Source of the DNA: Paraburkholderia podalyriae
GTDB lineage: Bacteria; Pseudomonadota; Gammaproteobacteria; Burkholderiales; Burkholderiaceae
Direction of reading: 5' to 3'
Length of the DNA: 64,000 nucleotides
Assembly (NCBI RefSeq): GCF_014397785.1
Contig: NZ_VZQQ01000019.1
Location: 62,001 to 126,000, forward strand
Translations under genes and position numbers: made by a program
In this document: piece after piece, positions 33,967 through 42,993 of the stretch
Position numbering within the stretch: position 1 is the first letter of the stretch
Layout of the letters: each line of letters starts with the position of its first letter
Notes under the pieces: generated by a model
Told to the model about the DNA's origin: nothing
The model's database searches: none
What the model saw: the letters and a program-made list of their open reading frames with translations, nothing else

Positions 33967-35826
33967 GTGAGACCGATCGTCTTCGACGGCAAATTCGGCT
34001 GGTTGCATTCAGCCCACGGCCCGGATGGCGTTGTGATGTGTTCCCCGTTTGGCTACGACTCGCTGTGCACGTATCGCGGCATGCGCCGGCTCGCCGAGCA
34101 CCTCGCCGCGCGCGGCATGCCGGTGTTGCGCTTCGACTACCCGGCGACCGGTGATTCAGCCGGCGATCCGAACGACCTCGGCCTGTGGCGCGCATGGATC
34201 GACAGCGTCAAACAGGCGGTCGCGCTACTGCGCGCAGCGACCGGCGTCGAGCGTGTCAGCCTGTGCGGTCTGCGTCTTGGCGGCATGCTGGCCGCGCTTG
34301 CCGCGCAGGAACTCGGCGATGTGCACGGTCTCGTGCTGATGTCGCCGGTGCTGTCGGGCAAGACTTACCAGCGCGAATTGCGCGCGCATTACCGGCAGTG
34401 GCTGAAGTTGCCCGAGGCGATGGATTGCGTCGCCGAGCCCGATACCGGGGAGTTCATCGAAGCCTATGGTTTCCGGATGTATCGCGACACGCTCGACAGC
34501 CTGCGCACGGTCGATTTATCGCGAGACACGACGCGGCCCGCGGCGCGCGTGCTGCTGCTGGATTCGCTCGACCCCGCGCGGGTCGATGCGCTCGCCGCGC
34601 ATTACACGGAACATGGCGTCGACGTGGAGCGTCAGTCGTTCGACGAATACGGCCGCTTCATGATGGAGGCACTTCAGAGCGAGATACCACACGCCGCGTT
34701 CGAATCGATCGAGAACTGGCTCGTGGCGGGCGGTGCGCGGCCTCGAAGCACGGCGAGCGTGCCCCAGCGAGGCGAAGAGCCGGCGGGCGGCCATTATGTC
34801 TCGCCGGGCCTGCACGAAACGCCGGTGTGGCTGAACGACGGCAAGGTGTTCGGCATCTACTGCCTGCCCGACGGCGCCGCGGCGGCAAGCGCGCCGGCGG
34901 TGCTGCTGCTCAATACAGGCGCGGTATCGCGGATCGGCAATGGGCGCTTCGGCGTGCATTTCGCGCGGCGCCTCGCGCGCCTGGGCATCGCGTCGCTGCG
35001 CATCGACGTCGGCGGTGTCGGCGACAGCATGCCGTCGTGCGACACGCTGAGTCTCGACGCGCTGTACTCGCAGTCGAGCGCCGCCGATGCCGCGTGCGCA
35101 TCGCGCTGGCTCGCCGCGCGCGGTCATGCGGGCGCGCTGCTGCTTGGCATCTGCTCGGGCGCGTACACCGGCCTGCATGCTGCGACGCGCGAACCGGCGG
35201 TGGTGGGCGCGGTGATCGTCAACGTGCAGAAGTTCAGATGGCATAACGTCTGCGACGAACACGGCAAGCCGATGATTCCGGTGTCCGCGTTCGGTTCGAC
35301 GCGCAACTACATGCGCTCGATGAAGCGGCCGGGCAAATGGCTGCGCGTGCTCAAGGGCGATACGGGCGGCTGGGGCATCGTGCGCGAGCTGGTGGTGCGC
35401 CAGCTCGCACGGACCGGCGAAACGCTGGCGGACCGGATCGAGCAGCTGTGCGGCCTCGAGTTCGGCGCGCGTGACGAGCGGCACCTGTTCACCAACCTCG
35501 ATGAGCGAGGCGTCGACACGCACCTGGTATTCGGTGTGCTCGACGAAGGCGTCGAGGAGCTCGAGCGCTACTTCGGCGCGCGCGGCGCGCGGCTCGCGCG
35601 CTTCATGCGCATTCACGTGGCCTTCTGCAAGCACACGGATCACGCGATCCTGTCGTCGGTGGCGCAGCAAAACATCATGTCCTACGTCGAGAACGTCTAT
35701 CGCGACGGCTTCACGAAGCTGCGTCTGCCCGACAGCGCGACGCTCGACGTTGAGCTGCACAGGACGCACCCGGAGCATGAAGAACACCGCGGCGCGGGTG
35801 CGTTGCGTCCGTTCGGAGAAGCATAG
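33967..35826 (+). CDS. Tandem alpha/beta-hydrolase protein linked to polysaccharide genes
   Basis: The 619-residue protein begins at a GTG at 33967 with AGGAG 8 bases upstream. It contains two hydrolase-like halves. The first (about 1-260) has GMPVLRFDYPATGDSAGDPN and an elbow reading CGLRLGG, where Ser of the GXSXG motif is replaced by Arg. The second (about 285-600) has GIASLRIDVGGVGDSMPSCD and an elbow GICSGAYTG. The first half is therefore probably inactive and the second is the better candidate for catalysis. Similar hydrolases accompany exosortase and exopolysaccharide clusters, where they may trim or acylate polysaccharide. The pseudogene of manC follows 14 bases downstream, which supports a polysaccharide role. 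Confidence 0.78.
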   Translation: MRPIVFDGKFGWLHSAHGPDGVVMCSPFGYDSLCTYRGMRRLAEHLAARGMPVLRFDYPATGDSAGDPNDLGLWRAWIDSVKQAVALLRAATGVERVSLCGLRLGGMLAALAAQELGDVHGLVLMSPVLSGKTYQRELRAHYRQWLKLPEAMDCVAEPDTGEFIEAYGFRMYRDTLDSLRTVDLSRDTTRPAARVLLLDSLDPARVDALAAHYTEHGVDVERQSFDEYGRFMMEALQSEIPHAAFESIENWLVAGGARPRSTASVPQRGEEPAGGHYVSPGLHETPVWLNDGKVFGIYCLPDGAAAASAPAVLLLNTGAVSRIGNGRFGVHFARRLARLGIASLRIDVGGVGDSMPSCDTLSLDALYSQSSAADAACASRWLAARGHAGALLLGICSGAYTGLHAATREPAVVGAVIVNVQKFRWHNVCDEHGKPMIPVSAFGSTRNYMRSMKRPGKWLRVLKGDTGGWGIVRELVVRQLARTGETLADRIEQLCGLEFGARDERHLFTNLDERGVDTHLVFGVLDEGVEELERYFGARGARLARFMRIHVAFCKHTDHAILSSVAQQNIMSYVENVYRDGFTKLRLPDSATLDVELHRTHPEHEEHRGAGALRPFGEA

Positions 35827-35840
35827 GGAGCGCGCGCGAA

Positions 35841-36970
35841 ATGAACCGCATCGTTGAGCCGGGTAATCCGCTCGCGCCGCAGGCCGGGACCGCCGCCGCG
35901 CTGCACGAACTGACCGTGCAACCGGTGATTCTCGCCGGCGGCTGCGGTACGACGCTGTGGCCGCTGTCGCGCGAACGCAATCGGAAGCAGCCGATCGGGC
36001 TGATGGGCGATCAATCGTTGCTCGAAGCGACGCTGCGCCGGCTCGACGACGCATTCGACCCGGCCGCGCATGACGCGGCGCGCGCCACGCCGCCCGCCGT
36101 GCCGCTGGTGGTTTGCACCGAGGAACTGCGGCTGCCGACGCTCGAGCGCGTCGAGCTGTACCGCAAGCCGGTGCGCATGCTGCTCGAACCGGTGGCGCGC
36201 AACACCGCGCCGGCGCTGAGCGTCGCGGCGCTCGCCGCGCGCGCGTCGGCCGCGGCCGGCGACGATCCGATCCTCGTCGCGCTTTCCGCCGATCATCTGG
36301 TCGCCGATCACGCAGCGTTCGGCGCGGCGCTCAACGAGGCGCTCACGCACGCGTCGCGCGGCGCGATCGTCACGCTCGGCGTGCCGCCGCAGCGCGCGGC
36401 GACCGGCTACGGCTATATCCGCACGGCCGCGGCGTTGGGCAAGCGGGGCGCGCGGGCGATCGAGCGCTTCGTCGAAAAGCCCGATGCCGAACTGGCCGAG
36501 CGTTACTTCGCGTCGGGCGAATACTGGTGGAACAGCGGCATGTTCGTGGTGCGCGCGTCGGTGTGGCTCGACGCGATCGGCCTGTGCCGTCCGCTGATCG
36601 CCGCGGCCTGCAAGGACGCATTCGCGGGCGCCAGCGTCGACGACACCGGCGCGTTGCATGTCGCGCGCGACGCGTTCGCCGCGTGTCCGTCCGACTCGGT
36701 CGATTCCGCGGTGATGCAGCACATCGGCACCGACGCGCGTCTCGTCGGCGTGACGGTGCCGCTCGACGCGGGCTGGTCGAACGTCGGCGCGTGGGACTCG
36801 GTGTGGGATGCGTCGACCAACCCGTCGACGTTCATTCCGCTCGGCGTCGCGCATCGGCTCGACAGTCCTGGCAAGACGCCGCTGTAAATCATCGAGGTGC
36901 AGTCGGGCGGTTATCCCGGCGAAGACGACACCGTGCGTTTCGACGATTTCGTTCGCTGGAACACGCAGGC
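35841..36970 (+). pseudogene. manC: Decayed mannose-1-phosphate guanylyltransferase / phosphomannose isomerase
   Basis: The N-terminal 320 residues follow the GDP-mannose pyrophosphorylase domain: VQPVILAGGCGTTLWPLSRE, RNRKQPIG, PILVALSADHLVADHAAF, GYGYIRT, RFVEKPDAELAERYF and DAGWSNVGAWDSVWDAST. At that point the reading frame jumps straight to STFIPLGVAHRLDSPGKTPL, which belongs near the end of the C-terminal isomerase cupin. About 150 residues are missing, including the metal-binding histidines. A TAA follows at 36885, and in-frame sequence beyond it (IIEVQSGGYPGEDDTVRF) is still family-like. So the gene has one in-frame deletion and one nonsense codon. Short CGTCGAC copies flank the junction. 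Even the nucleotide-binding GTRLWP is changed to GTTLWP. It was probably in an operon with the hydrolase gene. Confidence 0.85.
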
Positions 36971-37268
36971 GTCTGACCGCGTCCGCGCAAATCAGACAAT
37001 TTCATCTCACCAACGTGCGAATGCGCACGAATTAAACCCCACAACGCAGGCACGCTTTGACGGGCGAGCTTTGTGCCTGGCGAAACAGATCGCGTTACAC
37101 GAAAGAAACAAATCTTCAGAGGGATAACCCTGTCAGGAAGTGTCCCACTGGCGCATCGGTTTCGAAGCTAGCAACGTATCGGAAAACGATCCTATTTGCA
37201 TAACAACGATACGTACGGGCCCTTCATTAACAGGCCACGCGGGGTCAACACCGCTTCGGGGATATGTC

Positions 37269-37988
37269 ATGGAACACGCAAACAAGGATCGCTCGCTAGT
37301 GAGCAAAGTCATGGACGGGCTCGTCAGCGGCATCGTCGAGGAGAAGTACGGCGCGATACTGCCGCCGCAGGATGTGCTGTCGAAGGAATTCGACGTGAGC
37401 CGCACCGTGATGCGCGAGGCGCTGTCGATGCTGCTCGCGCGCGACATGCTCGACGTGCGGCCGAAGATCGGCACGCGCATCCGGCCGATGAGCGACTGGC
37501 GCATGATCGACGAGGACGTCGTCAACTGGCGTTTTCGCGCGAAGCCCGATCCGATGTTTCTGCGTGACGTCATCGAGTTTCGCATGCTGATCGAACCGCG
37601 CGCGTCGGCGCAGGCGGCGGCGCGCGGCAATGCCGCGGACGTCGCGGCGATTCGCGAGGCGTTCGAGGCGTTTCGCGTGATCCGTCCGGCCGAAGCCGGC
37701 TATCAGGAAGCCGACGAGCTGTTCCATACGCGTGTCGTGATCGCGAGCGGCAATCAGTTCTTCAAGCAGATGGCGGCGATCATTCGCGGCGCGCTGTCGA
37801 CCGTCAATCCGATCGTGCACGACCGGGAAGGGCTGTGGGAGACTGCGATCGCATCACATCAGCGCGTCGTCGAGGCGATCGAGCGGCGTGATCCGAAAGA
37901 GGCCGAGATCGCTGCGCTCGCGATGATCGATTACTCCGCCGAGGACCTCGGCGGCCGGTTTTCCGCCGAGCCGCCTGCGCGGGTGTGA
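37269..37988 (+). CDS. GntR/FadR-family transcriptional regulator
   Basis: The 239-residue protein starts at the ATG at 37269. The winged helix spans residues 8-75: LVSKVMDGLVSGIVEEKYGA, GAILPPQDVLSKEFDVSRTV and MREALSMLLARDMLDVRPKI. The effector domain of the FadR/FCD type follows, with DVIEFRMLIEPRASAQAAAR (about residues 100-119), an ADELFHTRVVIASGNQFF metal/ligand block and a late SHQRVVEAI. Such regulators usually respond to sugar acids or organic acids. The next gene is an oxidoreductase of the Gfo/Idh type, about 100 bases downstream on the same strand, so the pair may handle a sugar derivative. Nothing abnormal is seen. Confidence 0.9.
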   Translation: MEHANKDRSLVSKVMDGLVSGIVEEKYGAILPPQDVLSKEFDVSRTVMREALSMLLARDMLDVRPKIGTRIRPMSDWRMIDEDVVNWRFRAKPDPMFLRDVIEFRMLIEPRASAQAAARGNAADVAAIREAFEAFRVIRPAEAGYQEADELFHTRVVIASGNQFFKQMAAIIRGALSTVNPIVHDREGLWETAIASHQRVVEAIERRDPKEAEIAALAMIDYSAEDLGGRFSAEPPARV

Positions 37989-38090
37989 ATGCGGGTGTAA
38001 GTGCGGCGGTGAGCACGGGCTGAGCGTATCGGTGAGCGTCATCGGCGACAATAGCGGCTGTTTCGAACCGCATGGACCCTTGCACACACG

Positions 38091-39137
38091 ATGACAGATA
38101 CCACAGCGGCAGCGCACGCTGCCACCGCCGGCCCGAGCCATCAGGCAGCGCAGCACCCCACTTCATCGCGCGAGATCCGCTGGGGGATCGTCGGCACCGG
38201 CCGGATTGCGCGCCGCTTCGCGCAAGGGCTCGCCTACGTGCCGCGGACGCGTCTCGCCGCGCTGTGGTCGCGTCGCGTGGAACCGGCGCGGGCGTTCGCC
38301 GACGAATTCGGCGGCGCCGTGTGCGGCAGTTTCGACGCGCTGCTCGCGAGCGGCATCGACGCGCTCTACATCGCGACGCTGCAGGACAGCCACGCCGACT
38401 ACGCGATCGCCGCCATGCAAGCCGGGCTGCACGTGCTGTGCGAAAAGCCCGCGTGCATCAATGGTCCGCAGCTCGAGCGCGTGCTCGAAGCCGCGCGCGC
38501 TTCTCAACGGCTCTTCATGGAAGCGATGAAGCCGCCGTTCTATCCGCTCTATACCCGCTTGCGCGAGCACCTCGCGGCCGAGCCGATCGGCGAGGTCGGC
38601 CTCGTGCGCGCGGGCTGCTCGGTGCCGGGTGTGCCGGACGATCATCCGTCGCTGTCGTTCGAGCATGCGGGCGGCGCGTTGCTCGATATCGGCATCTACG
38701 AGATGTTTCTCGCGGTGGACTGGCTCGGCGCGCCGCGCGACGTGCAGACCTTCGGCCGGCTTGGCGCGACCGGCGTCGATACGTTCGCGAGTCTGAACAG
38801 CCAGCATGAGCGCGGCGGGATCGCGCAGCTATTCTGCGGGCTCGATCTGCATGGCAAGGGCGATGCGCTGCTGATGGCCAAAGGCGGCCACGTGACGCTG
38901 CATGAGCCGTGGTGGAATCCGTCGCGCGCGACGATCCGTTACGCGGATGGCCGCGTAGTCGAACTCGACGAGCCGTTCGAAGGCGGTGGTTTGAACTACG
39001 AGACCGCGCACTTTTGCGAGCTGATTCGCGCGGGTGTGCTGGAGAGTCCGCTGATGCCGCACGATACGTCGCGACAGATGATCGCGATGGCCGACGCGGC
39101 GCGCGCAGCGCTCGGACTCAGGTTCGCCGCAGAATGA
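38091..39137 (+). CDS. Gfo/Idh/MocA-family NAD(P)-dependent oxidoreductase
   Basis: This 348-residue soluble dehydrogenase is probably active on a sugar or cyclitol. The Rossmann domain shows IRWGIVGTGRIARRFAQGLA (about residues 25-44), ALYIATLQDSHADYAIAAMQ and the signature HVLCEKPACINGPQLERVLE, which holds the catalytic Lys. The C-terminal substrate domain has GGALLDIGIYEMFLAVDWLG (about residues 199-218). A 22-residue Ala-rich leader precedes the core, and an alternative start inside it cannot be excluded. The upstream GntR regulator suggests inducible control. The stop lies 34 bases from the convergent ABC permease stop. Confidence 0.88.
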   Translation: MTDTTAAAHAATAGPSHQAAQHPTSSREIRWGIVGTGRIARRFAQGLAYVPRTRLAALWSRRVEPARAFADEFGGAVCGSFDALLASGIDALYIATLQDSHADYAIAAMQAGLHVLCEKPACINGPQLERVLEAARASQRLFMEAMKPPFYPLYTRLREHLAAEPIGEVGLVRAGCSVPGVPDDHPSLSFEHAGGALLDIGIYEMFLAVDWLGAPRDVQTFGRLGATGVDTFASLNSQHERGGIAQLFCGLDLHGKGDALLMAKGGHVTLHEPWWNPSRATIRYADGRVVELDEPFEGGGLNYETAHFCELIRAGVLESPLMPHDTSRQMIAMADAARAALGLRFAAE

Positions 39138-39171
39138 GCCGCTGCGGTGAACCACAACGCGCGGGCGGCGC

Positions 39172-39831
39172 TCAGTGCCGCGTCGGCAGCGACAGACGCC
39201 GTTCGTACCAGCGCTGCGCCCACTCGAGCACCTGGCACAGCACCCAGTACACGGCCGCGGCAGCAAGATAAAGCGGCAGCGGCTGATAGGTCGACGCGAT
39301 CATTTCCTGCGCGCTGCGCAGCAACTCGGTCACCGTGATCACGGACACGAGCGAGGTGTCCTTGATCAGGCTGATCAGGCTGTTTGACAGACTCGGCACC
39401 GCGATGCGCAGCGCCTGCGGCGCGATCACGTAGCGCAGCGTCTGACGCCGCGACAGCCCGAGGCTGTACGAGGCGAGCCACTGGCCCTGGTGGATGCCCA
39501 GAATCGCGCCGCGCATGCTCTCGGACAAATACGCGGCGACGTTCGCCGACAGCGCGATCACGCCGGCCGGTGTCGGATCGAGTGATATGCCGAAGCTCGG
39601 CAGACCGTAATAAATCACGAAGATCTGCACGAGCAGCGGCGTGCCGCGCATCACGCTCACATAGACTCGCGCAATCCAGTTCAGCGGACGGCTGTGGCTG
39701 ATGCCCATCAGTGCGAGCACGGCGCCGCCGATCAGGCCGAAGATCATCGACAGGATCGCGAACTTGATCGTCAGCAGCGCGCCTTGTGCGAGCACCGGCA
39801 GCGATTGGAGCAGCAGGGATGTGATGGACAT
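39172..39831 (-). CDS. Polar amino acid ABC transporter permease
   Basis: The 219-residue inner-membrane permease of the HisM/GlnP family has about five hydrophobic helices. The binding-protein-dependent transport signature appears at YVSVMRGTPLLVQIFVIYYG (about residues 57-76) and in the cytoplasmic EAA loop: GQWLASYSLGLSRRQTLRYV, then IAPQALRIAVPSLSNSLISL (about residues 113-152). It lies downstream of the binding protein at 40016, separated by about 180 bases and a hairpin. The ATP-binding subunit usually encoded next is missing in this window. Best match by family feeling is a cystine or polar amino acid importer. Confidence 0.9.
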   Translation of the reverse strand: MSITSLLLQSLPVLAQGALLTIKFAILSMIFGLIGGAVLALMGISHSRPLNWIARVYVSVMRGTPLLVQIFVIYYGLPSFGISLDPTPAGVIALSANVAAYLSESMRGAILGIHQGQWLASYSLGLSRRQTLRYVIAPQALRIAVPSLSNSLISLIKDTSLVSVITVTELLRSAQEMIASTYQPLPLYLAAAAVYWVLCQVLEWAQRWYERRLSLPTRH

Positions 39832-39958
39832 GGGCAGTGTTCTTATTGGCGCACAAAGCGCACATCATAAACTTTGGCGCGCATTAAGGCGCGGGTCGCT
39901 CGATGCGGCTTGGGGTATACGCGACGAGCGGTTCGGGTCCTGGGCCTCGCGCTGCGCC

Positions 39959-39999
39959 AAAAACGCGAAGGGCGGCATCGAGCACGATGCCGCCCTTCG
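39959..39999 (-). terminator. Hairpin terminator/attenuator between binding protein and permease genes
   Basis: Perfect 15-base arms CGAAGGGCGGCATCG and CGATGCCGCCCTTCG with a 4-base loop are followed on the minus strand by CGCGTTTTT. It stands just after the binding-protein stop and should reduce read-through into the permease gene. Confidence 0.85.
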
Positions 40000-40015
40000 T
40001 TTCACTCCACGCGCG

Positions 40016-40810
40016 TTACTTGATCGGCTTGCTGACGTCGATGCCGAACCACTTATCCGAGATCTTCGTGAAGGTGCCGTCCGCTTCGAGCTGGGTCATC
40101 GCGTCGTCGATCGCCTGCGCGAACTTAGGGTTGCCCTTCCTGAACGGAATGCCCGACGGGTTGCCCGGACCGACGTTCGCGCCGGTGCGCAGCGGCAGGT
40201 TCGAGTTCTTCAGCAGGTACGCGAGCATCAGCCGGTCGTTCAACGCCGCGTCGAGCCGGCCGGCGGCCAGATCACGCAAGTATTCGGGTGCGCCCGGGTA
40301 GGTCTTCACGTCGATGCCCGGCACTGCTTTCGCCATGTCCATGTAGTTCGTGCCGAGACCGACGCCGAGCTTCTTGCCCTTCAGGTCTTCGAGCGAGTTG
40401 AACTGGCGCGTGTCGTTCTTGCGCTGGATCAGCTGTGCGGCCGAGTACGTGTACGGCTGCGAGAAGTCGAGCGTTTGCTTGCGCGCGTCGGTGATGCCGA
40501 CCTGGTTGACGATCACGTCGAACTTGCCCGCCTGCAGACCGGCGATGATGCCGCTCCACTCGGTCGTGACGAACTCCGGCTTCACGCCGAGTTTGGCCGC
40601 GACCGCCTTGGCGATGTCGACGTCATAGCCGATCAGCTCGCCCGACGGCGCTTTCGAGTTGAACGGCGGGAAGGTCCCTTCGAGACCGATGCGCAGCGTG
40701 TCGCGTTGCTTGACCTGGTCGAGCAGGTCTTCCGCGTGCGCGGCAACGGCGGTCAACGACGCGCCGATCAGCGCGGTGGCGAGGAGCTTTTTCAGCAGGC
40801 CAAATTTCAT
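40016..40810 (-). CDS. Periplasmic amino acid-binding protein of an ABC transporter
   Basis: The 264-residue protein carries a Sec signal peptide (LLKKLLATALIGASLTAVAA, cleavage near AHA-ED, residue 26). It then has the SBP_bac_3 fold: RIGLEGTFPPFNSKAPSGEL, IGYDVDIAKAVAAKLGVKPE (about residues 60-79), FDVIVNQVGITDARKQTLDF and GKKLGVGLGTNYMDMAK. The glutamate, Asp and Arg positions expected for amino acid ligands are present. It resembles cystine/polar amino acid receptors (FliY/TcyJ type). It is followed on the same strand by the permease gene. The ligand cannot be fixed from sequence alone. Confidence 0.93.
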   Translation of the reverse strand: MKFGLLKKLLATALIGASLTAVAAHAEDLLDQVKQRDTLRIGLEGTFPPFNSKAPSGELIGYDVDIAKAVAAKLGVKPEFVTTEWSGIIAGLQAGKFDVIVNQVGITDARKQTLDFSQPYTYSAAQLIQRKNDTRQFNSLEDLKGKKLGVGLGTNYMDMAKAVPGIDVKTYPGAPEYLRDLAAGRLDAALNDRLMLAYLLKNSNLPLRTGANVGPGNPSGIPFRKGNPKFAQAIDDAMTQLEADGTFTKISDKWFGIDVSKPIK

Positions 40811-40921
40811 CGTGTTCCTTTTCGTACGTCTGACGTTTTGACGGTCGAGAGCATAGCAAGCGAGACTATCGCAATCTAAATACCGTTTGTTTATGTCTAT
40901 ATACGCCGGCGGCGCGGATAC

Positions 40922-41944
40922 TTAGCGCAATGCCTGCGCGCATTCGGCGACGAGCGCCGGACCGCGGTAGATGAAACCAGTATAAAGCTGCACTAGCGAC
41001 GCGCCGGCCGCGAGCTTCGCGCGCGCGTCGTCGCCCGAGAAAATGCCGCCGACGCCGATGATCGGCACCGCCTCGCCGACTTCGGTGCGCAGCTTGCGGA
41101 TCACCGCGTTCGACGCGTCGAACACCGGCTTGCCCGACAGGCCCCCCGCTTCGTCGCCGTGCTGCATGCCGGTGACGGCGGTGCGCGACAGCGTCGTGTT
41201 GGTCGCGATCACGCCGTCGAATTGGTGGCGCAGCAAGGTGTCGGCGATCGACTTGATCTGCTCGTCGTCGAGATCCGGCGCGATCTTCAGCGTGAGCGGC
41301 ACGAGCTTGCCGTGCAGATCGGCGAGCCGTTGCTGCTTGTCCTTCAGCGCGGCGAGCAGCGCGTCGAGTTCGTCGGCGCCTTGCAGCTGGCGCAGGTTTT
41401 TCGTGTTCGGCGACGAGATGTTGACCGTCACGTAGCTTGCGAACGGATACACGCGCTCCAGGCAGTACAGGTAGTCTTCAGCGGCGCGCTCGATCGGCGT
41501 GTCGGCGTTCTTGCCGATGTTCAGACCGAGAATGCCGCGATAGCGCGCGGCCTGGACGTTCTTCACGAACTGATCGACGCCGGCGTTATTGAAGCCCATC
41601 CGGTTGATCACCGCGTTCGCCTGCGGCAGCCGGAACATGCGCGGGCGCGGATTGCCCGGCTGCGCGCGAGGCGTCACAGTGCCCACTTCGATGAAGCCGA
41701 AACCGAGCGCCGCCAGACCGTCGATGCATGCGCCGTCCTTGTCGAGACCCGCGGCGAGTCCGACCGGGTTGCGGAACGTGAGGCCCATCACGGTACGCGG
41801 CGCATCCGGCACGCGCGCCGCGAGCGCGCCGGCGAGGCCGGTGCGGCCGGCGGCGCCGAGCATGCGCAAGGTCAGATGATGAGCGTCTTCCGCGTCCATG
41901 CGAAAGAGTTGGGCGCGAACGAGCGGATAAAGGGAACTGAGCAC
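40922..41944 (-). CDS. pyrD: Dihydroorotate dehydrogenase (quinone), class 2
   Basis: PyrD oxidises dihydroorotate to orotate in pyrimidine synthesis and passes electrons to membrane quinone through FMN. The 340-residue protein has the amphipathic membrane-binding N-terminus (LYPLVRAQLFRMDAEDAHHL, about residues 5-24). Core motifs are NPVGLAAGLDKDGACIDGLA, EVGTVTPRAQPGNPRPRMFR, NRMGFNNAGVD, VNISSPNTKNLRQLQ with the catalytic Ser region, ATNTTLSR and IIGVGGIFSGDDARAKLAAG. The start is GTG at 41944, so the N-terminus matches the family length. It is the last gene of a leftward set: Nudix, aat, bpt, pyrD. Confidence 0.97.
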   Translation of the reverse strand: MLSSLYPLVRAQLFRMDAEDAHHLTLRMLGAAGRTGLAGALAARVPDAPRTVMGLTFRNPVGLAAGLDKDGACIDGLAALGFGFIEVGTVTPRAQPGNPRPRMFRLPQANAVINRMGFNNAGVDQFVKNVQAARYRGILGLNIGKNADTPIERAAEDYLYCLERVYPFASYVTVNISSPNTKNLRQLQGADELDALLAALKDKQQRLADLHGKLVPLTLKIAPDLDDEQIKSIADTLLRHQFDGVIATNTTLSRTAVTGMQHGDEAGGLSGKPVFDASNAVIRKLRTEVGEAVPIIGVGGIFSGDDARAKLAAGASLVQLYTGFIYRGPALVAECAQALR

Positions 41945-42055
41945 GGGATGAGGCCGGACGGCCGGAAAATGGTAACCCGCTATTTTACCGGCTTTGGGCT
42001 TTGATGAGACTGGTAGGGCGTTGCTGGCGATGACCGCGACTCGACGATGCGTCGA

Positions 42056-42892
42056 CTACGGCCTGAGCGGCCCGCGTCGCCCATGCATCGCGAAATCGAC
42101 CGGCGGCAGCTCGATGCTGGCCGGATCGAGCACGCGCCACGCGCCGTCGATCAAGCCTTCTAGCGGCCGGAAATTCGCCTTATAGGCCATTTTCGGGCTT
42201 TCGCGAATCCAGTAGCCGAGATACACGTACGGCAGGTTCAGGCTGCGCGCCTGCTCGATCTGCCAGCAGATGTTGTAGGTGCCGAAGCTCGCGTGCGGCA
42301 GGCTCGGCTCGAAGAACGTGTACACCGACGACAACCCGTCGCCGAGGATATCGATCATGCTGATCATGCGCAACGCGCCTTGCGCATCGGGGCGCCCATC
42401 TTCGGGCCGCAGCGTCGCCGGCTCGCGAAACTCGACGAGCCGCGAGTTGATCCGGCTTTGCAGCAGGAATTGCTCGTACTGGTCGCGGCTGTCGCGATCC
42501 ATGCCGCCGCCCGCGTGGCGCGCCGACTGGTAGCGCATATACAGCGCGTAATGCTCCTCGTCGTAGTGCAGCGGCGCGACGGTCGCAATCAGGTCGCCGT
42601 GCTTTCTCCATACACGACGCTGCGTGCGGTTCGGCTGAAAACGCTCGACCGGCACGCGCACCGGCACGCACGCGCGGCAGCCGTCGCAATACGGGCGGTA
42701 AGTGAACACGCCCGAGCGCCGGAAGCCTGCCTTGACGAGCTCCGTGTAGACGTCCGAATTGATCAGGTGACTGGGCGTGGCGACCTGCGAGCGCGCGATG
42801 CGGCCGTCCAGGTAACTGCAGGGATAGGGCGCCGTTGCATAAAATTGCAGCGCGGAAAGCGGAGAAAGAGGCAGCTCATTGGGATGAGTCAC
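42056..42892 (-). CDS. bpt: Aspartate/glutamate leucyltransferase (Bpt), N-degron pathway
   Basis: Bpt transfers leucine from Leu-tRNA to proteins with N-terminal Asp or Glu, marking them for ClpAP through ClpS. The 278-residue protein starts at GTG 42892 (VTHPNELPLSPLSALQFYAT); the open frame extends far upstream as an artefact. It has the CPYC-like region ATAPYPCSYLDGRIARSQVA, the cysteine-rich YRPYCDGCRACVPVRVPVER, and the GNAT-like catalytic part MIDILGDGLSSVYTFFEPSL, ICWQIEQARSLNLPYVYLGY and YKANFRPLEGLIDG. Many annotations call it arginyltransferase by homology to eukaryotic ATE1. aat lies about 100 bases upstream on the same strand, the expected pairing. Confidence 0.95.
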   Translation of the reverse strand: MTHPNELPLSPLSALQFYATAPYPCSYLDGRIARSQVATPSHLINSDVYTELVKAGFRRSGVFTYRPYCDGCRACVPVRVPVERFQPNRTQRRVWRKHGDLIATVAPLHYDEEHYALYMRYQSARHAGGGMDRDSRDQYEQFLLQSRINSRLVEFREPATLRPEDGRPDAQGALRMISMIDILGDGLSSVYTFFEPSLPHASFGTYNICWQIEQARSLNLPYVYLGYWIRESPKMAYKANFRPLEGLIDGAWRVLDPASIELPPVDFAMHGRRGPLRP

Positions 42893-42993
42893 GTTGGCAG
42901 CTCTCGAAGCGTCTCTGGTAATGCAAACCCGGCGCGCCCGGCGGTTGATGCCGCCATTCGATGGGCGGCGGACCGGATTCGGCCTGATTTTTC

